From contig NZ_CP070977.1 in the NCBI RefSeq assembly GCF_018417535.1, positions 2,046,001 through 2,110,000 of the forward strand: a stretch of DNA of 64,000 nucleotides. The letters run 5' to 3'. This DNA is from Burkholderia pyrrocinia. GTDB taxonomy: Bacteria; Pseudomonadota; Gammaproteobacteria; Burkholderiales; Burkholderiaceae. Shown piece by piece: positions 57,836 through 64,000 of this stretch (positions are counted from its first letter, which is position 1; each line of letters starts with the position of its first letter). Both the position numbers and the translations under genes were made by a program. A model generated the notes under the pieces. It was not told the origin of the DNA, searched no databases, and saw only the letters and a list, made by a program, of their open reading frames with translations.

Positions 57836-58702
57836 TCAGCCGCCGCGCCATGCGCGGTCGAGCGCAGTCAGCGTCGCCAGCGCACCGCCCTTCAATCCGA
57901 TCACGTCGGCACGGCGCGCATGGGCTTCGCGCGCGTTGATGCGGATCACGTCGGCGCCGAGCCGTTCGCTCAGCAAGCGGACGGTCGGAATCGCGGTGCC
58001 CGCGCCGATCTCGACCACGGCGACGCGCCCGGCTTGCGCGATCCAGTCTTCCAGCGCACGTTCCTGCGCGTCGTAGCACGCCCCGAGCCAGCCGGTGTCG
58101 CCGAACATCAGGATGTTCGGCCGCGCGAGGCCGCCGCAGCGCGGGCAGCGCGGCGCTTCGCCGACCAGCCGGCACGTGGCTTCGTCGACGTCCGGCACGA
58201 ACGGCGCCGCATCCCACGTGTCGTCCGAGCACGGCCGCAGGCACTGCATCGCGTGAATCGAGCCGTGGATCTCGACGATCCGCGCCGGATCGAAACCGGC
58301 TTTCTGGAACTGGCCGTCGACGTTGCTCGTCAGCACGAAGCCGCCGTTCGGCATCGCATCGACCCAGCGACGCAGGATCGCGAAACCCGCGTGCGGCACC
58401 GTCGCACGGTAGAGCGCGAGACGGTGTCCGTAGAACCCCCACGCGAGCTGTGCACGTGCACGGAACGCGTACGGCGACGCAATCTCGTGGAATTCGAAAC
58501 GCTCGTGGCGCAGCGCCGGATACGCGCGCCAGAAGCCGTCGGTACCGCGGAAATCCGGCAGCCCGGAATCGACGCCGATGCCCGCGCCGGCCGTCACGAG
58601 CAACGCGTCGGCGCACTCGAGCGCGTCAACGGCGGCAGCGACGAGCTCGGCGGGAAGCTGCGTGGCGGCAGCGGTGGAGGCGGCGGAATCGGGGAACGGC
58701 AT
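57836..58702 (-). CDS. Sir2 family NAD-dependent deacetylase
   Basis: 288 residues. NAD site VTAGAGIGVDSGLPDFRGTD (residues about 37-56), the GFVLTSNVDGQFQKAGFDPA strand with Asn and Asp, catalytic His in EIHGSIHAMQC, and a zinc module with Cys in MQCLRPC, then CRLVG and CPRCGGLARPNI. FGDTGW and EIGAGTAIPTVR close the pocket. Bacterial sirtuins deacylate lysine; the target is unknown. Confidence 0.92.
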   Translation of the reverse strand: MPFPDSAASTAAATQLPAELVAAAVDALECADALLVTAGAGIGVDSGLPDFRGTDGFWRAYPALRHERFEFHEIASPYAFRARAQLAWGFYGHRLALYRATVPHAGFAILRRWVDAMPNGGFVLTSNVDGQFQKAGFDPARIVEIHGSIHAMQCLRPCSDDTWDAAPFVPDVDEATCRLVGEAPRCPRCGGLARPNILMFGDTGWLGACYDAQERALEDWIAQAGRVAVVEIGAGTAIPTVRLLSERLGADVIRINAREAHARRADVIGLKGGALATLTALDRAWRGG

Positions 58703-58898
58703 GACGGGGCGGCGGTAACGTCGAACGGTGCGCGAGTGGCGTCGCGATCATACGCCGGTTCGGGCACCGCGCCGCATGTGCGATGCAACTGTATGACGCT
58801 ATCGCAATGTCGCGATTACGCGTGGCGCCGGGCCTTTCCCGCTGCAGCCGACGCAGGGAGGCACCGGCGATGCCGCATCCCGACACCTCCCCGCCTGC

Positions 58899-59279
58899 TC
58901 AGCTATCCGAATCGTCTTGCACGACCGGAATCTCGTCGACCGCGAAATAGACCGGCTTGCCGAGCTGCCGCGCGAGGCTGACATCCGCGTCCGCGCCGCG
59001 CGACGCGCCGTCGATCCGCCATACGGCATCGCAGCGCCGCAGCAGCCGGTGTGCGGCCGGATACAGGAACGCCTCGCTGATTTCGTCGCCGACCTGTCGC
59101 GACCCGGCCGCGACTGCAAGCGGCAGCGACACCCACTCGCCGATCATCGGCACATGCCCGCGGCGATACACGGCGAGCGCCGCCGCTTCCAGCCGGTGCA
59201 GGTTCGCGGCGATGCGCGCGGGATCGCCGTCCGTGCCGCTGCGATAAGGGCCGGCGATCAGCACGAGCAGCGGCGTCAC
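58899..59279 (-). CDS. DUF4406 domain protein
   Basis: 126 residues. LLVLIAGPYRSGTDGDPARI opens like the nucleoside 2-deoxyribosyltransferase-type fold (AGPY..G), and RGHVPMIGEWVSLPLA and RRCDAVWRIDGASRGADADV complete it. The GTG at 59279 overlaps the Nudix stop as GTGA, so the two are translated together. Function unproven; the fold binds nucleosides or nucleotides. Confidence 0.82.
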   Translation of the reverse strand: MTPLLVLIAGPYRSGTDGDPARIAANLHRLEAAALAVYRRGHVPMIGEWVSLPLAVAAGSRQVGDEISEAFLYPAAHRLLRRCDAVWRIDGASRGADADVSLARQLGKPVYFAVDEIPVVQDDSDS

Positions 59280-59875
59280 GCCGCGCGCGCGCCGGCGGTT
59301 TCCCGCAGCGCGACGTACTGCAGCAGCATGATCGTCTTCGCATCGACGATCTCGCCGCGCTCGATTGCATCCAGCGCCGCCTGCAGCGGCATCTCGACGA
59401 CCTCGAGATCCTCGCCCTCTTCCGCGACGCCGCCGCCGTCGCCGGTGCGCAGCGACGCATCGTATTCGCCGACGAAGAAGTGCAGCTTCTCGGTCACGGA
59501 GCCCGGGCTCATGAACGCCTCGAACACCTTGCGCACGCCGCGCACGCGATAGCCGGTCTCCTCCTCGGCCTCCGCGCGGATGCGTGCTTCGGGCGTCGCG
59601 TCGTCGAGCAGGCCGGCAGCCGCTTCGAGCAGCATCCCGTCGTGCCCGCTGACGAACGCCGGCATCCGGAACTGCCGCGTCAGCAGCACGTCGCCCGTGC
59701 CGGCATTGCGCAGCAGGATGGTCGCGCCGTTGCCGCGGTCGTAGGTCTCGCGGCTCAGGCGCTGCCACGTTCCGTCGCGGCGCAGGAAATCGAACGTCAC
59801 CTTCTTCAGCACATACCAGTCATCGGACAGCACCGTCGTATCGACGATGCGCACGCGCTCCCGCGTTGCAGCCAT
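59276..59875 (-). CDS. Nudix hydrolase, GDP-mannose/ADP-ribose pyrophosphatase type
   Basis: 199 residues. N-terminal beta domain (WYVLKKVTFDFLRRDGTWQR, LSRETYDRGNGATILL) as in NudK/ADPRase. The Nudix box lies in GLLDDATPEARIRAEAEEETGY, with the metal-binding EEE-x-G core intact. FEAFMSPGSVTEKLHFFVGEY is the ADPRase-type loop. Hydrolyses a nucleoside diphosphate linked to a sugar; exact substrate not decidable. Overlaps the DUF4406 gene by 4 bp and is divergent from the DeoR gene. Confidence 0.92.
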   Translation of the reverse strand: MAATRERVRIVDTTVLSDDWYVLKKVTFDFLRRDGTWQRLSRETYDRGNGATILLRNAGTGDVLLTRQFRMPAFVSGHDGMLLEAAAGLLDDATPEARIRAEAEEETGYRVRGVRKVFEAFMSPGSVTEKLHFFVGEYDASLRTGDGGGVAEEGEDLEVVEMPLQAALDAIERGEIVDAKTIMLLQYVALRETAGARAA

Positions 59876-59914
59876 CGCAGCCTCCCATTCGACAAAAGAC
59901 GGCGCCCATGGTAA

Positions 59915-59951
59915 CGTGCATATTCGTGCAACTTCAAGAAATTTCGTGCAA
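59915..59951. repeat. Helically phased CGTGCA repeats in the DeoR/Nudix promoter gap
   Basis: CGTGCA occurs at 59915, 59925 and 59945: separations of 10 and 20 bp, one and two helical turns. The last two are part of nine-base TTCGTGCAA repeats. The array lies in the 81-bp gap between the divergent Nudix and DeoR starts, ending 5 bp before the DeoR ATG, so it is placed to bind a regulator of both. Confidence 0.6.
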
Positions 59952-59956
59952 ACACG

Positions 59957-60712
59957 ATGCTGACGACGCAACGCAAGAAAGCGATCCTCGACGCGCTCGC
60001 ACGCGACGGCCAGGTGCTGGCGGTCGAACTGAGCATGCAATTCGGCGTGTCCGAAGACACGATCCGCCGCGACCTGCGCGAGCTGGCGGCCGAAGGCCTG
60101 CTGCAGCGCGTGCATGGCGGCGCGCTGCCGGCGTCGTCGGCCGTCGCGCCGTTCGCGCAGCGCGAGGTGCTCGAAACGGCGGCAAAGCGGCGCATCGCGC
60201 GACGGGCCGCGCAGATGATCGCGCCCGGGCAAGTGGCGATCGTCGACGGCGGCACGACGTCGGCACTGCTCGTCAGCCAGTTGCCGGCCGACCTGCGCGC
60301 GACGATCGTCACGCACAGCCCGAGCGTCGCGGTCGCGCTGGCCGCGCATCCGTCGATCGACGTGATCCTGATCGGCGGGCGGCTCTACAAGCATTCGATC
60401 GTCGCGGTCGGCGCCGCGGCGATGGAAGGCATCGCGCGCATCCATGCGGACCTGTACTTCATGGGCGTCACGGGCGTGCATCCGGTCGCGGGGCTGAGCA
60501 CCGGCGACTTCGAAGAAGCCGCGATCAAGCGCGCGCTGGCCGAACGCGCGGCCGAGACGGTCGTGCTCGCGTCGCAGTCGAAACTGCGCGCGGCGTCGCA
60601 GTTCGTGATCGGCGACATCACGCTGGCGCAGACCATCGTGGTCGAGAAGGAAACCGAAGCCGCGCTGACGAAGCCGATCGAGGCGGCGGGCGTGACGGTC
60701 GTGCGCGCCTAG
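59957..60712 (+). CDS. DeoR/GlpR family transcriptional regulator
   Basis: 251 residues. N-terminal winged helix-turn-helix TTQRKKAILDALARDGQVLA with VSEDTIRRDLRELAAEGLLQ and RVHGGALP, then a DeoR sensor domain of the sugar-phosphate isomerase-like type (IVDGGTTSALLVSQLP; LYFMGVTGVHPVAGLSTGD; EEAAIKRAL). Regulators of this family sense phosphorylated sugars or nucleosides. The likely targets are itself and the divergent Nudix-DUF4406 pair. Confidence 0.92.
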   Translation: MLTTQRKKAILDALARDGQVLAVELSMQFGVSEDTIRRDLRELAAEGLLQRVHGGALPASSAVAPFAQREVLETAAKRRIARRAAQMIAPGQVAIVDGGTTSALLVSQLPADLRATIVTHSPSVAVALAAHPSIDVILIGGRLYKHSIVAVGAAAMEGIARIHADLYFMGVTGVHPVAGLSTGDFEEAAIKRALAERAAETVVLASQSKLRAASQFVIGDITLAQTIVVEKETEAALTKPIEAAGVTVVRA

Positions 60713-60798
60713 CGGCGCCGGTTCGCATCCGTGCGGGTGCGCGCCGGATCGTGCCGGTCGATCGGCTGCGGGCTTTCATCGCACCAACGCCGAGCCAA

Positions 60799-60814
60799 TG
60801 TCAGCGTGCTGACA
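60799..60814. promoter_or_regulatory. Perfect palindrome ahead of the chromate transporter pair
   Basis: TGTCAGC-GT-GCTGACA, a 7+2+7 perfect inverted repeat, 54 bp before the first chr gene ATG. Size and position fit a repressor or activator site; the binding protein is unknown. Confidence 0.55.
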
Positions 60815-60867
60815 GGCACCGCTTGCTAACATGGGCGCCCGCCCAATCGCCACGCGCCGCCCGCCCG

Positions 60868-61479
60868 ATGCCCTCGCCCTCCACCACGACCCCGCCGGCG
60901 CCGCCTGCAGGCGATGCGCCGGCGCCCGGCACCCTCGCGCTGTTCGTCGCGTTCGCGCAGATCGGCCTGACCAGTTTCGGCGGCGGGCTCAGCGGGCGGA
61001 TGATGCGCGACTTCGTGCACGAGCGGCGCTGGCTCGACGAAGAGGCGTTCCTCAACGGCCTCGCGTTGTCGCAGGCGTTGCCGGGCGTCAACGTGAAGAA
61101 CCTCGCGATCTGGATCGGCTACCGGCTCGCCGGATGGCGCGGCGCGGTGGCCGGCTTCACCGGCATCATCGCGCCGCCGGCCGTGCTGATCGTGCTGTTC
61201 GGCGTCGCGTTCTCGACCCTCACGCGCTTCCCGCTCACGCATGTCGCACTCGCCGGCGCGGCGGCCGCGGCGATCGGACTGTCGATCTCGATGGCGATCA
61301 CGGCCGTGCGCCGGCTGCCGCGCCGCGCGCTGCCGTTCACGGTGATGACGCTCACGTTCGTGTCGGTTGCGGTGCTGCACTGGCCGCTCGTGTGGACCGT
61401 GCTGGTCGGCGGCACGCTGAGCGTCGCGCTCGAATACCGCCGCGCGGCCGCGGCACCGGCCGGGAGCGACACGCCATGA
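60868..61479 (+). CDS. Chromate transporter, N-terminal-type half (CHR family)
   Basis: 203 residues, about six membrane helices, inner membrane. TLALFVAFAQIGLTSFGGGL, FVHERRWLDEEAFLNGLALS and QALPGVNVKNLAIWIGYRLA are the CHR domain hallmarks. Short CHR proteins work as pairs; this gene and the next overlap as ATGA. Family members export chromate or carry related oxyanions. The ATG at 60868 is chosen so that only a short Pro/Thr-rich tail precedes the first helix. Confidence 0.88.
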   Translation: MPSPSTTTPPAPPAGDAPAPGTLALFVAFAQIGLTSFGGGLSGRMMRDFVHERRWLDEEAFLNGLALSQALPGVNVKNLAIWIGYRLAGWRGAVAGFTGIIAPPAVLIVLFGVAFSTLTRFPLTHVALAGAAAAAIGLSISMAITAVRRLPRRALPFTVMTLTFVSVAVLHWPLVWTVLVGGTLSVALEYRRAAAAPAGSDTP

Positions 61480-62018
61480 CCGCGTCGCAACGCTACGCCG
61501 CGCTGTTCGGCGTGTTCGCGCCGCTGTCGATCGCGACGATCGGCGGCGGGCAGGCAATCATCGCCGACGTCCAGCGGCAGGTCGTCGACGTCCATCACTG
61601 GATAACCGCCACGCAATTCGTGAACGACTTCGCGATCGCGCGGATGGCGCCGGGCCCCGGCTCGCTCCTTGCCACGCTGATCGGCTGGCAGGTGGCCGGC
61701 TTCTGGGGCGCGGTGATCGCGACACTCGCGCTGTTCGGCCCGACCGCATTCCTGATCTACGGCGTCGCGCACCTGTGGCAGCGGCACCAGGGCGCGCGCT
61801 GGCAGATCGCGCTCGAGGCCGGCCTGCGCCCGGTCGCGGCCGGCATGATCCTCGCGTCGGTGTGGGTGCTGCTGCAGGCGCTCGACGGCGGCTGGCCCGC
61901 ACGCACGATCGCGGTCGCGTCGACGCTGTGCGTGATGGTCTCGCGCATTCACGCGCTGCTGCTGATCGCGGTGGGCGCGCTGCTGCTCGTCGGCGTGCAT
62001 GCGATCGGCGGCGTGTAA
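61476..62018 (+). CDS. Chromate transporter, C-terminal-type half (CHR family)
   Basis: 180 residues, about six helices, opposite topology expected to its partner. LFGVFAPLSIATIGGGQAII (the CHR start), TATQFVNDFAIARMAPGPGS and LLATLIGWQVAGFWGAVIAT. It overlaps the first half by 4 bp (ATGA), so the two subunits are made together. Substrate by family: chromate/sulfate; unproven here. Confidence 0.88.
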   Translation: MTASQRYAALFGVFAPLSIATIGGGQAIIADVQRQVVDVHHWITATQFVNDFAIARMAPGPGSLLATLIGWQVAGFWGAVIATLALFGPTAFLIYGVAHLWQRHQGARWQIALEAGLRPVAAGMILASVWVLLQALDGGWPARTIAVASTLCVMVSRIHALLLIAVGALLLVGVHAIGGV

Positions 62019-62063
62019 CTCACGCCGCCGTCGCGCCGCGGCACCGCCCTGACACCTCGACAC

Positions 62064-62873
62064 CTAGACGCCGCGAAACACCGGCGCGCGCCGCTCCGCA
62101 AACGCACGCAGCCCTTCGTCGAAATCCGCGCCTTCGCACGCTTGACGGCGCAACTCGGCGATCCGCTCGAACGCGTCGGCCGGCAACGGCCGCGCGTCCT
62201 GCAGCACGCGCAACTGCTCCTTCACGGCGTGCACCGCGAGCGGCGCCTTCGCGGCAATCGTGCGCGCGACGTCGAGCGCCGCCTCGTCGACGCCGCCCGC
62301 GTCGGCCAGCCGGTTCACGAGCCCGTGATGCGCGGCGCGCTCCGCATCGAGCGGCTGCGCGCAGAAGAACATTTCCTTCAGCACGTGGATCGGCAGGTTG
62401 TCGTAGAAGCGCAGCAGGCCGCTCGTCGAATACGGCAGGCCGATGTTCGCCGGCGTCATCGCGAAGCGCGCGTCGCGCGCCGCGACGACGAGGTCGCAGC
62501 TCATCACGAGATCGACCGCGCCGCCCCACGCCGACCCCGCCACCGCCGCGATCACCGCGCCCGGATAGGTTCGTACGCGCCGCAGCGCCCGCTCGAGCGG
62601 CTTGCCGTACGCGAGCGGATCGCGGTCGTCGGCCAGTTCGCGCAGGTCGTGCCCCGCGCTCCACACGTCGCCGCTGCCGTCGTTCGACAGGATCACGACG
62701 GGTGGCGGACCCAGCTCGACAAGCGCATCGAGACGGACGACGAGCGCATCGAGCAACGGTGCGTCGAGCGCATGCCGCCGCGCCGGATTCGCGAACCGCA
62801 CGCGCGCGATCCGCTCGCCGATCATGTCGACCGTCACGGTCGACGGCATGTCGTGTTTCGTCGTATCGGTCAT
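62064..62873 (-). CDS. Enoyl-CoA hydratase/isomerase family, methylmalonyl-CoA decarboxylase-like
   Basis: 269 residues, crotonase fold. VWSAGHDLRELADDRDPLAY forms the first oxyanion strand, and AAVAGSAWGGAVDLVMSCDL the second. RFAMTPANIGLPYSTSGLLR, with the Tyr in place of the usual hydratase glutamate, is seen in YgfG-type methylmalonyl-CoA decarboxylases. The paired glutamates of true hydratases are missing. It overlaps the CoA-transferase gene by 4 bp. Confidence 0.85.
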   Translation of the reverse strand: MTDTTKHDMPSTVTVDMIGERIARVRFANPARRHALDAPLLDALVVRLDALVELGPPPVVILSNDGSGDVWSAGHDLRELADDRDPLAYGKPLERALRRVRTYPGAVIAAVAGSAWGGAVDLVMSCDLVVAARDARFAMTPANIGLPYSTSGLLRFYDNLPIHVLKEMFFCAQPLDAERAAHHGLVNRLADAGGVDEAALDVARTIAAKAPLAVHAVKEQLRVLQDARPLPADAFERIAELRRQACEGADFDEGLRAFAERRAPVFRGV

Positions 62874-64000
62874 TGCACGGCCTCCGCCACGGCTTCCGCC
62901 TGGAAGATCGCGCGCTCGGCCAGCAGCGCGTCGATCGCGTCGTCGCCGTAGCCCGCTTCGCGCAGCACGTCGACCGTATGCTCGCCGAGCAGCGGCGGCG
63001 CATGGCGCGTGCGCGGCACGGGCATGGCATCGCCCATCCCGCCGAGCGGCGTGACGATCTGGCGCAGCGTCCCGAGCGTCGGATGCGCGACCGGTTCGAC
63101 CAGCCCGCAATGCGCGAGCTGCGGATCGTCGAACACTTCGTCGAGCGTATTGATCGGCCCGGCCGGCAGCCCGGCCTCGACGAAGCGCTGCGTCCATTCG
63201 CGCTTGCCGCGCGTGCGCAGCCGGCTTTCGAGCAGCGCCTTCAGCGCGTCGCGGTGCTCGACGCGCGCCTCGTTGGTCGCGAAGCGCGGATCGTTCGGCA
63301 GCTCCGGCAGATCCAGCAACCGGCACAGCCGCAGCCACATGTCGGTCGTGATCGGCGCGAGGTTGAGCGGCCCGTCGGCCGTCTCGAACACGCCGTACGG
63401 CGCGATCACCGCATGCGCATTGCCGGTGCGGCGCGGCACGTCGCCGAGGCTCAGGTAGCGTTGCCCGTGCACGCTCAGCAGCGCGACGAGGCTTTCGAGC
63501 AGCGACGTGCCGACATGCTGGCCGCGCCCCGTGCGCTCGCGTTCGAACAGCGCGGCCATCACGCCGGTCGCGACCCACATCCCCGAGCTGAGATCGCCGA
63601 TCGCGGTGCCCGTGCGGGTCGGCTCGCCGTCCGGAAAGCCGGTGAGGCTCATCAGCCCCGCATAGCCCTGCGCGATCTGGTCGAAGCCCGGCCAGTCGCG
63701 CAACGGGCCGCGCGGGCCGAACGCGGTGACGCTGCCCATCACGAGCCGCGGATCGCGCACGCTCAGCGCGGCGTAGCCGAGCCCCATCGCGTCCATCGTG
63801 CCTGCCTTGAAATTCTCGATCACGACGTCGGCCTGCGCGATCAGCCGCCGCACGACGTCGAGGCCGGCCGGCTGCCGGAAATCCACGCAGATGCCGCGCT
63901 TGTTGCGGTTGCAGGACAGGTAGTACGTGCTCACGCCGCGATCGAACGGCCCCCACGCGCGGCTCATGTCGCCGTTCGGCCCCGACTCGACCTTGATCAC
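62870..64000 (-). CDS. CaiB/BaiF family CoA-transferase (5' end outside window)
   Basis: At least 376 residues; the N-terminus lies beyond the right edge. IKVESGPNGDMSRAWGPFDR (the start seen here) and YLSCNRNKRGICVDFRQPAG are the family III CoA-transferase nucleotide/CoA segment, followed by ADVVIENFKAGTMDAMGLGY and FDQIAQGYAGLMSLTGFPDG. The catalytic aspartate is expected in the IGDLSSGMWVATGVMAALFE region. It moves CoA between carboxylic acids; substrates unknown. Coupled to the crotonase gene by an ATGA overlap. Confidence 0.9.
   Translation of the reverse strand: MIKVESGPNGDMSRAWGPFDRGVSTYYLSCNRNKRGICVDFRQPAGLDVVRRLIAQADVVIENFKAGTMDAMGLGYAALSVRDPRLVMGSVTAFGPRGPLRDWPGFDQIAQGYAGLMSLTGFPDGEPTRTGTAIGDLSSGMWVATGVMAALFERERTGRGQHVGTSLLESLVALLSVHGQRYLSLGDVPRRTGNAHAVIAPYGVFETADGPLNLAPITTDMWLRLCRLLDLPELPNDPRFATNEARVEHRDALKALLESRLRTRGKREWTQRFVEAGLPAGPINTLDEVFDDPQLAHCGLVEPVAHPTLGTLRQIVTPLGGMGDAMPVPRTRHAPPLLGEHTVDVLREAGYGDDAIDALLAERAIFQAEAVAEAVQ

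Overview
The window is GC-rich (roughly two-thirds G+C by eye), densely coded DNA from a beta-proteobacterium. Gene content and order point to chromosome 1 of a Burkholderia, most likely the Burkholderia cepacia complex. Diagnostic features are the glucokinase-HexR fusion beside zwf-pgl, the ftsK-lolA-rarA-serS run, minCDE, ribBA-ribH-nusB, a stand-alone alkB and the small YXWGXW-type secreted proteins. Almost all of it is ordinary core chromosome; the species call is inference from family knowledge, not a database comparison. LAYOUT. 0-3.3 kb: yicC (partial) divergent from rph-rdgB-hemW, whose junctions overlap, with a 13-codon frame bridging rdgB and hemW. 3.3-3.6 kb: a tandem hairpin repeat, then tRNA-Ser(UGA). 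3.6-7.3 kb: small secreted, lipid-anchored or membrane proteins and an MHS-type transporter. 7.3-10.5 kb: waaC, a ClC antiporter, a 36-residue lipoprotein and a YXWGXW protein. 10.7-12.6 kb: minCDE. 12.8-16.8 kb: an acetyltransferase, alkane hydroxylase alkB and a chemotaxis receptor. 16.9-19.65 kb: a small patchwork beside tRNA-Ser(CGA), holding a frameshifted PAP2 gene, a membrane-protein fragment, a lower-GC FkbM methyltransferase and a phage-tail scrap. 19.8-26.2 kb: serS, a DUF2164 gene, rarA, lolA and ftsK. 26.5-29.0 kb: trxB, an Smr protein and a TRIC-type channel. 29.1-38.1 kb: a glucose-use block, with a GtsABCD-like sugar ABC importer (minus strand) divergent from zwf-pgl-glk/hexR (plus strand). 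38.2-40.1 kb: a Bcr/CflA exporter and an EVE-like protein. 40.3-47.5 kb: hemL, ribD, ribE, a toxin-antitoxin locus with a frameshifted toxin, a DUF1993 gene, ribBA, ribH and nusB. 47.6-52.9 kb: an aminotransferase, a lytic transglycosylase, a candidate small RNA, ubiD and a LysE exporter. 53-58.7 kb: a Pro/Tyr/Gly-rich secreted protein, a DUF2520 protein, YggT, DUF190 with CrcB, a sedolisin protease and a sirtuin. 58.9-64 kb: DUF4406-Nudix, a DeoR regulator, a split chromate transporter, and an acyl-CoA enzyme with a CaiB-type CoA-transferase cut by the window edge. HOW IT WORKS TOGETHER. The best-defined system is glucose uptake and oxidation: importer, Zwf, Pgl, and a kinase fused to its own RpiR/HexR-type regulator, with a near-consensus HexR palindrome 69 bp ahead of zwf. 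Riboflavin genes (ribD, ribE, ribBA, ribH) lie close together, with nusB translationally coupled to ribH. The most novel-looking element is in the 600-bp gap ahead of ubiD. There a good minus-strand promoter, wrapped in an 8+10+8 inverted repeat, is followed about 140 nt later by an intrinsic terminator, as expected of an undescribed small RNA or an attenuated leader.
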